Under the pieces are notes generated by a model. The model saw only the letters and a list, made by a program, of their open reading frames with translations, ran no database searches and had not been told where the DNA came from. Positions 54,937-64,000 of a stretch of DNA of 64,000 bases are shown here, one piece after another. The stretch comes from Sulfurimonas aquatica. GTDB taxonomy: Bacteria > Campylobacterota > Campylobacteria > Campylobacterales > Sulfurimonadaceae. The DNA lies in contig NZ_CP046072.1 of assembly GCF_017357825.1 (NCBI RefSeq), forward strand, positions 1,364,001-1,428,000. The letters are read 5' to 3'. Every line of letters starts with the position of its first letter. Positions within the stretch are counted from its first letter, which is position 1. A program made the position numbers and the translations under genes.

Positions 54937-55919
54937 AATTTTTGAGAAACCTCAATGATTTGGCGAAGTTTTTTCTTAGCTCTAAGGTTTAAAATAGCCT
55001 CTCGCGCCATTTCCATTCCATCTTGCATATCACGGGCCAAACCATCAACCATAAGAGCCGCCGCTGCGTTTATAAGCACTATGTCTCTTTGTGCATCCGT
55101 AGCACTTGAGGCAAAAATCTTCATTAATATTTCTGCATTGTGCATAGCATCACCACCCATAATCGCCTTTAGGGGCATCTTTTTTATACCAAACTCCTCT
55201 GGGTCTATCTCAAACTCATGAATAATGCCATCTTTAAGCCGAGAGGCATAAGTCACATCACTGATGCTTATCTCATCCATCCCCTCTTTTGAACTAACAA
55301 CCATTGCTGATGTTGCACCATTCATCTTAAGAGCTTCAAGCATTTTTGGAACAAAAGAGTTGTCAAAAACACCTAACATTGATTTTTTAACACCTGCTGG
55401 ATTTGTTAGCGGTCCTAGAATATTAAATATTGTCTTATCAGGAATACTTTTTCTTATAGGCATTATAAATTTCATCGCCGGGTGATGATTTGCGGCAAAC
55501 ATAAATGTAAAACCTGTTGCTTGGAGCAGTTTTGCACTCTGTTCTATACTTAAGTCAAGTCTCACACCTAGTTTTTCAAACATATCTGCACTACCACTTT
55601 GTGAAGTAACAGAACGGCTTCCATGCTTTGCTACAGTCGCTCCACATGATGCCACTAAAAGAGCAACTGTGGAAGATATATTAAAAGAGCCTATTTTATC
55701 TCCACCCGTTCCAACTATATCAATGGCATTGGCTCTTAACTCCTCAGAGATTGGCAAAGGAGAGGCAAAACTTCTCATCACCTCTGCTGCTGCTGCAATA
55801 GAGTCTATGCTTGTATTTTCGTCAAGAGTTAAAGAAAGAAGAAACTCTCTCATTCGCTCGTCACTCATCTCATGCTTAAAAAGAGATGTAAATGCTACTT
55901 TTGCTTCATGGTGTGTCAT
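54933..55919 (-). CDS. trpD: Anthranilate phosphoribosyltransferase
   Basis: A 328-residue TrpD: phosphoribosyl pyrophosphate motif DIVGTGGDKIGSFNISS, KHGSRSVTSQSGSADMFEKLG and the FMFAANHHPAMKFI segment. It is the second step of tryptophan synthesis. It lies alone, without other trp genes, between the S4 protein and tsaE, whose order is otherwise as in Campylobacter. The S4 stop and trpD ATG are adjacent. Confidence 0.95.
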   Translation of the reverse strand: MTHHEAKVAFTSLFKHEMSDERMREFLLSLTLDENTSIDSIAAAAEVMRSFASPLPISEELRANAIDIVGTGGDKIGSFNISSTVALLVASCGATVAKHGSRSVTSQSGSADMFEKLGVRLDLSIEQSAKLLQATGFTFMFAANHHPAMKFIMPIRKSIPDKTIFNILGPLTNPAGVKKSMLGVFDNSFVPKMLEALKMNGATSAMVVSSKEGMDEISISDVTYASRLKDGIIHEFEIDPEEFGIKKMPLKAIMGGDAMHNAEILMKIFASSATDAQRDIVLINAAAALMVDGLARDMQDGMEMAREAILNLRAKKKLRQIIEVSQKL

Positions 55920-56165
55920 TTAAAGTTCCTTTATATATTCATCTTGAAGTGATTTTGGTGTCGATTTTGTTGTTGGAATTTTTAATACTTTATATTTTTT
56001 AGTGCTCTCTAAGTAGTTAATAGAGATAACACTACCAACTTCAACATTCTTACTAGCCTTTACAATAACATCGTTTATAAGAACAACTTTGTTACTTATC
56101 ATATCTTGGGCAACAGAACGCCGTTTTGTAATATTTACTGAATTTAAAAATTTATCTATTCTCAT
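55920..56165 (-). CDS. S4-domain RNA-binding protein
   Basis: An 81-residue protein that is almost entirely one S4 domain: MRIDKFLNSVNITKRRSVAQDMISNKVVLINDVIVKASKNVEVG. The domain binds structured RNA. Small stand-alone S4 proteins include ribosome-associated factors such as Hsp15 and RqcP; which applies here cannot be said. A TACAAT -10 candidate lies about 30 bases upstream. First gene of the S4-trpD-tsaE-lptB-rpoN-TIGR02757 row. Confidence 0.88.
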   Translation of the reverse strand: MRIDKFLNSVNITKRRSVAQDMISNKVVLINDVIVKASKNVEVGSVISINYLESTKKYKVLKIPTTKSTPKSLQDEYIKEL

Positions 56166-56265
56166 TCTTTGACTTTTCTAATTAATTTTTATTTATTGTA
56201 GAGTAATCAAACTGAAAGATATGTAAGAGGATGAAGAAAATAAAAAAGTTGGAACAATTTTTGCC

Positions 56266-58113
56266 TTACTTACGACAAAAATTCTCAAACTCCTCTTTTT
56301 TTATTGGTTTTGAGTAGAGATAACCTTGATATAAGTCACAATCTAGCTCTTGAAGATACTCTCTTTGATACTCCTCTTCAACACCTTCGGCAACTATAGT
56401 TAAGTTTAGATTTTTAGCAATATCTACAATTGTTTTTACAAGTGAAGCTTGCTGTACATCTGCTAGCTGAGATATAAAAGATTTATCTATCTTAAGCTCT
56501 TCAATAGGTAGCTCTCTTAAATAACTAAGAGATGAATACCCAGTTCCAAAATCATCCATAGAGAAAGTAATGCCATATCTTTTTAGAATATTCATTACTC
56601 TCACAAGGCTTCTATAGTCATCAGATGCGCTTGTCTCTGTTATTTCAAATATAATGTTGATTTCACAACCATATCTAAAATATTTTTTCATTGCTCTTTG
56701 AATAGTATTTAAAAAGTCTTGATGCATAAGTTGTCTCATACTTATATTGATTGAGACCTGTTTGATACCTAAGTCAGATGTGTCCCACTCTTTAATCGTT
56801 TGAAATGCCTCATAAAGTATATACTCGCCAAGTTCTATTATAAAGCCTGTGTTTTCAGCTATAGGTATAAAAATATCAGGAGGAACAAAGCCTAGTTTTT
56901 CATTGTGCCATCTTACTAAAACTTCACAACCTACTACTAAGTTTTTCTCATCTATTTGGGGCTGGTAAACTAGACTAATTTCATCTTTTTCCAATGCAAA
57001 ATGCAGAAGTCTCTCTATGTCTAGTTTTCTCTGCACAAGTTCGCATAGCTCTTCATTGAAGACAATAATTCCATCTCTACCATTATGTTTTGCTTCATAC
57101 ATAGCCATATCGGCTTCTTTTAAGTACTCTGCTGCTGCAATGTTCGTTGTATTGACAACGCTAACCCCAATACTTGCACTGATGTAGAGATGGTTACCAT
57201 TGAGGTTATAATTATTTTTTATCTCTTTAAGTAGCTCTGTAGAAAATGTTTTTGCGCCATCCAAACAAGACTCTTGAGTATTAAAATCAGAACTTAAAAT
57301 ACAAAACTCATCTCCACCCAATCTTGCAACTTTATTGTCATGCTTATCGGAGAGGTTTACCATTCTTTTAGCAACTTCTTTTAATAGTTCATCACCAACA
57401 TCATGCCCAAGTGTGTCATTTATGGTTTTAAAGTAATCAAGGTCTATGAGAAGTAGATATGTGTACTTATCATTATTCTCCCTAACTGAACTCTCTAAAA
57501 TTTCTAAAAAGTATCTTCTATTTCCAATATTTGTTAGATGGTCATGATATGCTTGATAATTACTTTTGAGTATATAGTCATTCGTGTTTTTTGCCGCATA
57601 GAGTAAAACTACTCCCAAAACAAATGTAAAAAAGGAGAGGATATAAGAGAAAGCTTCTCCAACAAATAAAAAGTAAAGAATAAGAGGCATCATTAAAAAA
57701 GAGACTGTAAACACAACAAGTTTTCTTTGTGAGGCAAGAAGTGTTGCTGCTACTACTGAAGTACCTAATTGAGTTGAAATAGCTATATAATGCATCTCTA
57801 TATTTTCATTCATAACATAATAATAAAACATAATCGACCATGTTGAGGAGTAAGTAAACATAAAGTAGCGAACTTTATTTAACCATCTATCTTTGGCACC
57901 GAGTGTCATTTTTATATTAAATTCTTTATATAGATAATAGCCATATATTGCAACAACAAATGTCATCAGCATCCATAAGAATTCATAAAGCATAGATGTA
58001 TAAATATAACCCATTAAAAGATAACCAGGAGCAGTTAATACATTTAAGACAATAATTACAAGTATCTGCTTATGCATAAATTTATAAAAGCTTAGATTTT
58101 CATTCATTCGCAT
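56266..58113 (-). CDS. Membrane GGDEF-EAL protein (c-di-GMP turnover)
   Basis: About 615 residues from the ATG at 58113 (MRMNENLSFYKF); the frame opens upstream at 58155 without good support. The N-terminal 175 residues hold about six membrane helices in the style of a 6-TM sensor. The GGDEF domain has an intact LGGDEF (about 265-270) but no RxxD inhibitory site at the usual spacing. The EAL domain keeps C-EVL, FEITE, MDDFGTGYSSLSYL, LKIDKSFI, VAEGVEEE and QGYLYSKP, so it should hydrolyse c-di-GMP. Both activities are possible from the motifs. Divergent from the methyltransferase gene. Confidence 0.9.
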   Translation of the reverse strand: MRMNENLSFYKFMHKQILVIIVLNVLTAPGYLLMGYIYTSMLYEFLWMLMTFVVAIYGYYLYKEFNIKMTLGAKDRWLNKVRYFMFTYSSTWSIMFYYYVMNENIEMHYIAISTQLGTSVVAATLLASQRKLVVFTVSFLMMPLILYFLFVGEAFSYILSFFTFVLGVVLLYAAKNTNDYILKSNYQAYHDHLTNIGNRRYFLEILESSVRENNDKYTYLLLIDLDYFKTINDTLGHDVGDELLKEVAKRMVNLSDKHDNKVARLGGDEFCILSSDFNTQESCLDGAKTFSTELLKEIKNNYNLNGNHLYISASIGVSVVNTTNIAAAEYLKEADMAMYEAKHNGRDGIIVFNEELCELVQRKLDIERLLHFALEKDEISLVYQPQIDEKNLVVGCEVLVRWHNEKLGFVPPDIFIPIAENTGFIIELGEYILYEAFQTIKEWDTSDLGIKQVSINISMRQLMHQDFLNTIQRAMKKYFRYGCEINIIFEITETSASDDYRSLVRVMNILKRYGITFSMDDFGTGYSSLSYLRELPIEELKIDKSFISQLADVQQASLVKTIVDIAKNLNLTIVAEGVEEEYQREYLQELDCDLYQGYLYSKPIKKEEFENFCRK

Positions 58114-58172
58114 AAATATCTCTATCCTCAGACTAAATTCTACTGAGTATATCATATTTCTTGTAATAACTG

Positions 58173-58178
58173 TACAAT
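58173..58178 (+). promoter_or_regulatory. -10 element placing transcription start at the ATG of 58185
   Basis: TACAAT in CTGTACAATTTTATTATG. A start site about seven bases on falls on the A of the ATG, and no ribosome binding site is present before it, so the mRNA may be leaderless. Confidence 0.45.
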
Positions 58179-58184
58179 TTTATT

Positions 58185-59123
58185 ATGAAAAGTTTTACAA
58201 CACAAAAGATGATTGAAATCATGGATTTATTAAAAAAAGAGCTTATAAATTTAGAGGTAAAAAGTATTATAGAATTTAAAGTTTTAAATCCTGATTACTG
58301 CTCTTCGACTTATGCTGGCAATAGAGTTTATGTAAATAATCAAGCATTTATCTATAGAGAATATAAAGCCTGGTTGGATTTAGCACACATCCTAAACTGT
58401 AGGATGCTTACACCAAAGAGTGACTCAGGGTCTCAAGTGATAATAAGATATGAAAAACTAAACAGTGATGAGAGTTTTCATAAGAGTGAGATGGACAAAG
58501 AGAAAAAGTATGGAACTGAGTCTATATTTTCACAAATATATAAAAACGAAGAACCATCTTTCATCCACTACTACCTCCAAGCACTTAAAAATGTAAACTT
58601 TAACAAACGCACAAGAGTTTTAAACTTAGGTGTCAATAGTGCTGATGAATTTGTTGTTATAAAAGAAATCTCACAAGATTTTTCAACTCTAGAGTTAGTA
58701 GGCATTGACTTTTGTGACTCTGCTATTGAGTTAGCACGAAAGAAGTTTATAAATGATAAAAACATAACTTTTTACACACATCATATTAACGACCTGGCCT
58801 CTTTAAACCTTGGAGAATTTGATTTGATCATATCGATTGGTACACTTCAGAGCTCAAATTTAGAATTTAACAAACTTTTTATGTCAATAGTGCAAAACCA
58901 ACTTAAACGCGATGGAGCTATGATTTTAGGATTTCCAAATTGTAGGTGGGTAGATGGTGAAATGGTCTATGGAGCTAAGGTCAAAAACTATCCCTTTTCA
59001 GAAATGGGTCTACTTTATAAAGATGTAGTTTTTTGTAAAAAGTACCTACAACAAAAAAAGTTTAGAGTTACAGTTACAGGAAAAGATTATATTTTTTTAA
59101 CCGCAAGCTCCATTAGAAAATAA
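58185..59123 (+). CDS. SAM-dependent methyltransferase, type unassigned
   Basis: Residues about 145-255 are a class I methyltransferase core: RVLNLGVNSADEFVVIKEI as motif I (with Asn and Val where GxG is usual), LELVGIDFCDSAIELARKKF as motif II and FDLIISIGTLQSSNLEFNKLF as motif IV. The N-terminal 140 residues (DYCSSTYAGNRVYVNNQAF, WLDLAHILNCRML) are not recognised. Substrate unknown. The ATG lacks a ribosome binding site and may be leaderless. Divergent from the GGDEF-EAL gene. Confidence 0.72.
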   Translation: MKSFTTQKMIEIMDLLKKELINLEVKSIIEFKVLNPDYCSSTYAGNRVYVNNQAFIYREYKAWLDLAHILNCRMLTPKSDSGSQVIIRYEKLNSDESFHKSEMDKEKKYGTESIFSQIYKNEEPSFIHYYLQALKNVNFNKRTRVLNLGVNSADEFVVIKEISQDFSTLELVGIDFCDSAIELARKKFINDKNITFYTHHINDLASLNLGEFDLIISIGTLQSSNLEFNKLFMSIVQNQLKRDGAMILGFPNCRWVDGEMVYGAKVKNYPFSEMGLLYKDVVFCKKYLQQKKFRVTVTGKDYIFLTASSIRK

Positions 59124-59235
59124 TTTTTTGTTTTTCCTCTTCCCTTAAAGTAAAGTGCATTTTTAAAATTCTAAATATTATATTAAGAGTACTTATCCTA
59201 AAATATTGAACAATTACAGAAATAGAAGGAAATAT

Positions 59236-60897
59236 ATGAGTACAAATAACAAACTCATTGTGCTAGTTTTAGCTGGTTTTATGATACCGCCAATCGTGTG
59301 GATATTTATGGTTTATTATTCTGAAGTTTTTAATTTAGATGAGTTAGTTAGTGTTGTTTTTTCTGCCGCGATGATCTTGTATATAATAGCTGCTACTGCC
59401 ATAGGAGTCTTTTTCTTTAAATCTCAACTAAACACCATTGAGTCAGCTGTTGAAAATAAAAAAAGTACTCAAGAGAGTGACAGAGTACTCTCAAGACTTC
59501 CAATACTATTTTTACTTGCACAGTTTTTTTATACTTCATTTGGTCCACTCATTGTTCTTACCAGCTTAGACTTTATTTCAACGACTCAGTTTTGGTTAGC
59601 ACAACTCTTTAGTATTCCTCTGTTTTTACTCTTTATTATTCCTGTTTTTATACTCTTTGTTACAACTATAGAGAACTGGACGAAGGGACTGACAATGTCT
59701 CAAGAGTATCCATTCCTCTCTTTTAGTAAAAAAATTATTTTTGTTATTTTTAATACTCTACTTGGAAATGTTTTCCTTTTAGTCCTTTTTAACATAACAC
59801 TTTATATAACACAACATAGTCTTACACTTAATGATATGATCTCTAAAAACACACTTGTTATTATCATCGCACTTACTATATCTATACTTAATATATATCT
59901 TCTAGTTAGACAGATAAAACTCTCTGTACTAGGTATAACTAAGGCTGTTGAATCTGAACATAACAATCTTAATAAAGTTATCTCCATAGATGCAAGAGAT
60001 GAGACAGGAACTATGGCAAGATCTATAAATATCTTTATAGCTAATTTAAACTCAACCATATCAGATGCTAAAAACTCTTCTCATATTAACCAAAACCATG
60101 CTTCGAATATGAAAGAGATTACAACAAAAACTCAACTTAAAGTTCATCAAGAGTTTAAAATAGCACAAGAGACAATTACACAAGCGAACTCTATTCAAGA
60201 GCTAGTTGAAACTTCTAACCAAAATTTTCACGATACTAAGCTTAATATGAATAAAGCAAACACTCTACTTAATGATGCAAAAAATGAGATATTTAGACTC
60301 ACAGAGAGTGTACATCATAGCGTTGAGCTTGAGCATGAAATGAATTCTAAACTTGAGCAACTCTCGGGGGAGACGCAGCAGATAAAGAGTGTTTTAGATG
60401 TTATTAGTGATATTGCAGAACAAACAAATCTTCTCGCACTTAACGCAGCCATAGAAGCAGCTCGTGCAGGTGAGCATGGCCGTGGATTTGCCGTAGTTGC
60501 TGATGAAGTTAGACAACTGGCTGAGAGAACACAAAAAAGTCTTACAGAGATAAATGCCACTATAAATATTATAATACAATCGGTCACAGATGCTAGTGAG
60601 CAGATGAAAAATAATGCTGATAATATTGAATCACTTTCAGATATTTCAAGAAATGTTGAAGAGAATATTAATACAACAGTTGAGACTATGGATAAAACTA
60701 ATGAACTAACTCAAGAGAGTGCAAAAGGTTCACAAGAGATATCTACACATACGGCAGATATGCTTACTAAGATACAAAGTATCAGTACTATTTCACATGA
60801 AAATGATGAGAGTATGCAAGAACTTGCAGAGATAGCAGATAAGCTTTATAACTCTTCGGGAGAGCTCAATTCTAAGCTAGAGTATTTTGAGACTTAA
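59236..60897 (+). CDS. Methyl-accepting chemotaxis protein with six-helix membrane sensor region
   Basis: The C-terminal half carries the conserved signalling tip [40 protein letters not shown]. The N-terminal 230 residues hold about six hydrophobic helices with short loops, and no periplasmic ligand-binding domain is seen. A HAMP-like stretch ([29 protein letters not shown]) follows the last helix. Such receptors sense from within the membrane or cytoplasm. TTG 59206 opens the frame, but ATG 59236 follows AAGGAAATAT and is preferred (553 residues). Confidence 0.9.
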   Translation: MSTNNKLIVLVLAGFMIPPIVWIFMVYYSEVFNLDELVSVVFSAAMILYIIAATAIGVFFFKSQLNTIESAVENKKSTQESDRVLSRLPILFLLAQFFYTSFGPLIVLTSLDFISTTQFWLAQLFSIPLFLLFIIPVFILFVTTIENWTKGLTMSQEYPFLSFSKKIIFVIFNTLLGNVFLLVLFNITLYITQHSLTLNDMISKNTLVIIIALTISILNIYLLVRQIKLSVLGITKAVESEHNNLNKVISIDARDETGTMARSINIFIANLNSTISDAKNSSHINQNHASNMKEITTKTQLKVHQEFKIAQETITQANSIQELVETSNQNFHDTKLNMNKANTLLNDAKNEIFRLTESVHHSVELEHEMNSKLEQLSGETQQIKSVLDVISDIAEQTNLLALNAAIEAARAGEHGRGFAVVADEVRQLAERTQKSLTEINATINIIIQSVTDASEQMKNNADNIESLSDISRNVEENINTTVETMDKTNELTQESAKGSQEISTHTADMLTKIQSISTISHENDESMQELAEIADKLYNSSGELNSKLEYFET

Positions 60898-60905
60898 AAA
60901 GTCTC

Positions 60906-62687
60906 TTAAGAAGCAAATCCACTAGCAAAATTATCTTTTGCAACAACTATCTGTTTCTGTTTTTCTTTGCGTTTAGTATCTTTTTCTACAAATATTTTTC
61001 TTCTTGTTTTAGGATCCATTTCAGTATAGTACATCACAGCAGAGTAAGTTCCTGGCGTTGGTGTAAAAACCTGAGCCTGCTCCGGATTCATCTGTAGTTC
61101 ATCTCTTGTAAAGCGTTTTAACTCATGCATATCTTTTTCTTCACACCCTGGATGTGCCGCGATAAGATAGTAGGTTAAAAACTGATTCTTCCCCTCTTCC
61201 TTATTTAACTTATCATAGAGCTTTTTAAAATCTATGAGTGTTTGCTTTCCTGGTTTTCCCATTAGCTCTAGTACATGCTGCTGAGTATGTTCAGGAGCTA
61301 CTTTCATCTGGCCAGATATATGATGTTTCACCATCTCTTTTAGATACTCATACCCATGCTTCTTATCTTCTGTTATAAGGTCATAACGTACACCACTTGC
61401 TACAAAAGCCTTTCTCACACCTGGCACTTCTCTTACTTGTCTAAGTAAATTAATATTTCGAGAATGGTCTGGCTTCATAGATTGACAAAGATGGTTTGCA
61501 TCAACACAGCGTTGGTGGTCACAAGTACCAAGTTTCAACTTTTTATTGCACTCGTATCCGTACATATTGGCTGTTGGCCCACCAACATCAGAAATAATCC
61601 CTTTATAGTCTTTATACTTGTTAAAATCATTCGCTTCTTTTAAGATATTTTCTTCAGAGCGTGTCCTAATCGTACGCCCTTGATGCACGCCAATAGCACA
61701 GAAATTACACTCGCCCCAACATCCATGGTGCGTCATAATTGAGAATTTTATTGTCTCCAAACATTTCACTTTTCCATCTTTTGCATAATAAGGATGCAGT
61801 TCTCTAGTAAAAGGAAGGTTGGAGTGCGCATCCATTTCTTCTTCACTCAAGTGATCACATGGTGGATTTTGGATTAAAAAACGAGTGTCAACAGGCTGAC
61901 AAAGTCCATTTGCTGCTATTGGGTCATTGTTATCATAAAACAGATCAAAGAGGTCTATATACTTCTCTTTATCATCTAAACACTCTTGATGAGATGGCAT
62001 TTGATGATACTTTTCCACTGGTTCTTTAGATATGTAACAAACACCACGAATATCTCTATAGTCTTGTTTTTCATCTATTGCTTTTGTAAGTTGCTCCAGT
62101 GCTATTTCACCCATTCCATAAATAAGCACATCCGCTTTTGAATCAAACAAAATTGGTTTTTTAAGCTTATCTGACCAGTAGTCATAATGACTCACACGTC
62201 TTAAACTCGCTTCGATTCCACCTAAAACTAGAGGAACAGTGTTTTTAAAATGACGACGGATAAGGTTACAGTAGACACTTATGGCACGATCAGGGCGTTT
62301 GTTATTCTTGCCACCTGGAGTATAATCATCTGAGTTTCTAAACTTCTTTGTTGCAGTATAGTTACTCACCATACTATCAACACTTCCACCACTCACACCC
62401 CAATATAAACGCGGCTCACCTAAACGCATAATATCATCACCCGACTTAATATCAGGCTGACCTATCATTCCTACTCTGTAGCCTAACTTCTCAAGCATAC
62501 GACCTACCATGGCTACACCAATAAAAGGTGAGTCTATATAGGCATCACCACTAACAAGAATTACATCACAGTAGTCCCACCCTCTAGCATCCATGTCTGC
62601 ACGGGTTGTAGGTAAAAAATCTTGTTCTCTAAAGTTATGAGTATCTCTATTTTTATTATCGTGGGTGTTTTTGTTTCTTCTACTCAA
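60906..62687 (-). CDS. YgiQ-family radical SAM protein
   Basis: A 593-residue protein with a B12-binding-like N terminus (LVSGDAYIDSPFIGVAMVGRML), the radical SAM cluster motif in HHGCWGECNFCAIG (CxxxCxxC) and EASLRRVSHYDYWSDK, all as in YgiQ. The C terminus includes GPTANMYGYECNKKLK. Reaction unknown across the family. Converges with the chemoreceptor gene. Confidence 0.93.
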   Translation of the reverse strand: MSRRNKNTHDNKNRDTHNFREQDFLPTTRADMDARGWDYCDVILVSGDAYIDSPFIGVAMVGRMLEKLGYRVGMIGQPDIKSGDDIMRLGEPRLYWGVSGGSVDSMVSNYTATKKFRNSDDYTPGGKNNKRPDRAISVYCNLIRRHFKNTVPLVLGGIEASLRRVSHYDYWSDKLKKPILFDSKADVLIYGMGEIALEQLTKAIDEKQDYRDIRGVCYISKEPVEKYHQMPSHQECLDDKEKYIDLFDLFYDNNDPIAANGLCQPVDTRFLIQNPPCDHLSEEEMDAHSNLPFTRELHPYYAKDGKVKCLETIKFSIMTHHGCWGECNFCAIGVHQGRTIRTRSEENILKEANDFNKYKDYKGIISDVGGPTANMYGYECNKKLKLGTCDHQRCVDANHLCQSMKPDHSRNINLLRQVREVPGVRKAFVASGVRYDLITEDKKHGYEYLKEMVKHHISGQMKVAPEHTQQHVLELMGKPGKQTLIDFKKLYDKLNKEEGKNQFLTYYLIAAHPGCEEKDMHELKRFTRDELQMNPEQAQVFTPTPGTYSAVMYYTEMDPKTRRKIFVEKDTKRKEKQKQIVVAKDNFASGFAS

Positions 62688-62736
62688 TGTTTAGCCTTAT
62701 TTATAAGAAAAATATACTATTTCTAGCATTTATATG

Positions 62737-62742
62737 TATAAT
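62737..62742 (+). promoter_or_regulatory. -10 element of the acyl-CoA synthetase gene
   Basis: TATAAT in ATGTATAATAATAC, 34 bases before the ATG, within the divergent region from ygiQ. Confidence 0.45.
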
Positions 62743-62775
62743 AATACTAAATAGATTCAAAAGAAGAGATTAGTT

Positions 62776-64000
62776 ATGAATTACCCTTATGAAAACTTAG
62801 AAAACTTTACACTAGCAAGTCTTATCAACCGTTCAGCAGAGATATATGTGGATGAACCAGTTCTCTCAAAACTTGATCAAGAACCCACAACTTACGGTGA
62901 ACTTCATCAATCCATATTAGCAATGTCGAAACTTCTGCTTGAAAATGGAATCAAAAAAGGTGACAAGGTAGCATTGCTTAGTGAAAATATGCCAAACTGG
63001 GCTGTGGCTTACTTTGCAACCACATACTTTGGTGCTGTTATAGTTCCAATACTTCCAGATTTTCATAAAGCTGATGTTCACCATATTATCAGACACTCTG
63101 ATGCTAAAGCAATTTTTGTTTCACAAAAGCACATTGATACTGTAGAAGAGTTAGATGAAGAGGATTTAACTTTTGTCATAAAACTTGATGATTTAACTAT
63201 AGTAGATGAGCTTACAAATCATAGATATTTGTCCAAAATTAAACAAAAAAATGTAAACATAAAAGAGTTAGCTAAGCCAGATGAAAATGATATGGCAGCA
63301 ATACTCTACACGTCAGGGACAACGGGTAACTCAAAGGGAGTGATGCTCTCACACAAAAACCTTGTAACAAATGCTTTATCTACATATGAAAAAGTCACAA
63401 TACTTCCGAGTGATGTTTTTCTATCTATCCTACCCCTGGCTCATACACTAGAGTGCACAGTTGGACTTTTAGTGCCAATATTACATGGGGCAAGTGTTGT
63501 TTACATAGATAAAGTTCCAACGCCAAGTGTTTTATTAAAAGCATTTAGCATAGTTAAACCTACCATGATGCTTAGTGTACCTTTGATTATCGAGAAGATA
63601 TATAAAAATAAGGTTCTTCCTAAATTTACAAACTCGCTTGCTATGAAAACACTCTATTCAGTACCTCTATTTAGAAAACAACTTAACAAAATAGCAGGAA
63701 AGAAACTCATAGAGACATTTGGAGGCAGGTTGAGATTTTTTGGAATTGGCGGAGCTGGACTCTCTCCCTTTGTAGAAAAATTTTTAATAGAAGCCCAGTT
63801 TCCATATATAATTGGCTATGGATTGACAGAGACCGCACCACTTATAGCAGGTTCTATTCTTGGTGACACTATTAAAATCACGTCAACTGGAACGGCGTTT
63901 CCCGGGGTAGAAATTAAAATAATAAATGAAGATCCTAAAACAGGTAGTGGAGAGATTATCTCTAGATCACCAAGCGTTATGCTTGGTTATTATAAAGATG
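62776..64000 (+). CDS. Acyl-CoA synthetase (AMP-binding), 3' end outside window
   Basis: The frame runs from an ATG at 62776 to the window end without a stop, 408 residues. The AMP-binding signature AILYTSGTTGNSKGVMLSH and the second motif GYGLTETAPLIAG are present, with GIGGAGLSP between. It activates a carboxylic acid, probably a long-chain fatty acid, with ATP and CoA. The C-terminal lid lies beyond the window. GAAGAGATTAGTT precedes the ATG. Confidence 0.88.
   Translation, partial: MNYPYENLENFTLASLINRSAEIYVDEPVLSKLDQEPTTYGELHQSILAMSKLLLENGIKKGDKVALLSENMPNWAVAYFATTYFGAVIVPILPDFHKADVHHIIRHSDAKAIFVSQKHIDTVEELDEEDLTFVIKLDDLTIVDELTNHRYLSKIKQKNVNIKELAKPDENDMAAILYTSGTTGNSKGVMLSHKNLVTNALSTYEKVTILPSDVFLSILPLAHTLECTVGLLVPILHGASVVYIDKVPTPSVLLKAFSIVKPTMMLSVPLIIEKIYKNKVLPKFTNSLAMKTLYSVPLFRKQLNKIAGKKLIETFGGRLRFFGIGGAGLSPFVEKFLIEAQFPYIIGYGLTETAPLIAGSILGDTIKITSTGTAFPGVEIKIINEDPKTGSGEIISRSPSVMLGYYKD

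Noticed and set aside
60889-60905. Seven-base stem at the end of the chemoreceptor gene as a terminator
   Set aside because: The stem is short, overlaps the stop codon and has no T-run on either strand.
1-64000. CRISPR arrays, insertion sequences, prophage or toxin-antitoxin pairs
   Set aside because: No regularly spaced repeats, transposase, phage structural or toxin-like frames were seen.

Overview
The window is about 64 kb of AT-rich chromosome (roughly one third G+C by eye) from a Campylobacterota (epsilonproteobacterial) organism, most likely a Sulfurimonas-like chemolithoautotroph. The evidence is gene content and order: a monomeric NADP-isocitrate dehydrogenase followed by mdh-fumC-sucC-sucD, AcnB, a large Campylobacter-type FlgL next to ftsK, lolA/secA/lolC, ilvB-ilvH-lpxD, the order flgA-ubiX-coaD-tmk ... 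hisS ... speA-cysE-aspC, and the S4/tsaE/lptB/rpoN cluster. From memory, several of these orders match Campylobacter jejuni. There are no insertion sequences, phage genes, CRISPR arrays, rRNA operons or restriction systems. Genes are packed tightly, often with overlapping starts and stops, and no gene-free stretch exceeds 300 bases.

Layout. 1-0.6 kb: end of a TetR regulator. 0.7-7.9 kb (minus strand): central carbon (TCA or reverse TCA) genes icd, mdh, fumC, sucC, sucD and a small metal-binding HMA protein. 8.0-16.5 kb: envelope biogenesis, with mltG overlapping head to head with a giant YhdP/AsmA-like protein, then lolC-secA and divergent lolA. 16.5-24 kb: a degenerate REC-GGDEF-EAL protein, a 70-residue orphan, acnB, a DUF3820-like protein and ftsK. 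24-29 kb: flgL with a clear sigma-54 promoter, tRNA-Leu(CAA), then flgA-ubiX-coaD-tmk. 28.8-37.5 kb: an accessory block between tmk and hisS (FkbM methyltransferase, pirin, second methyltransferase, double-lobed retropepsin-PDZ protein, VOC, YjbR, DJ-1, Ogt, MFS transporter, DEAD-box helicase, second HMA protein). 37.6-44.4 kb: hisS, a membrane-anchored glutamate-synthase-like protein, speA, cysE, aspC. 44.4-51.6 kb (minus): a small orphan, lpxD, ilvH, ilvB, a WD40/alpha-solenoid protein, ilvA and a CoA-binding protein. 51.8-56.2 kb (minus): S4 protein, trpD, tsaE, lptB, rpoN, TIGR02757. 56.3-64 kb: a membrane GGDEF-EAL protein, a methyltransferase with an apparently leaderless start, a six-TM chemoreceptor, YgiQ-type radical SAM protein, and the start of an acyl-CoA synthetase.

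How it fits together. The carbon genes form most of a TCA or reductive TCA segment. RpoN encoded at 52.5-53.8 kb is the sigma factor expected to read the -24/-12 promoter of flgL at 26.2 kb. SecA, LolA, LolC, LptB, LpxD, MltG and the YhdP-like protein all serve the cell envelope.

The most unusual signal is not a gene. The heptamer TAAACGC (complement GCGTTTA) occurs about 47 times by manual scan, on both strands and in all codon frames, against about 8 expected from base composition, and it is densest at 28-38.6 kb. It resembles a DNA-uptake-sequence-like or other genome-wide signal. Other points worth a look are the head-to-head overlap of two membrane-anchor coding segments, a hairpin just before the secA ribosome binding site, and a propeller-plus-solenoid protein in the isoleucine gene cluster. 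All calls come from reading the sequence without database searches.
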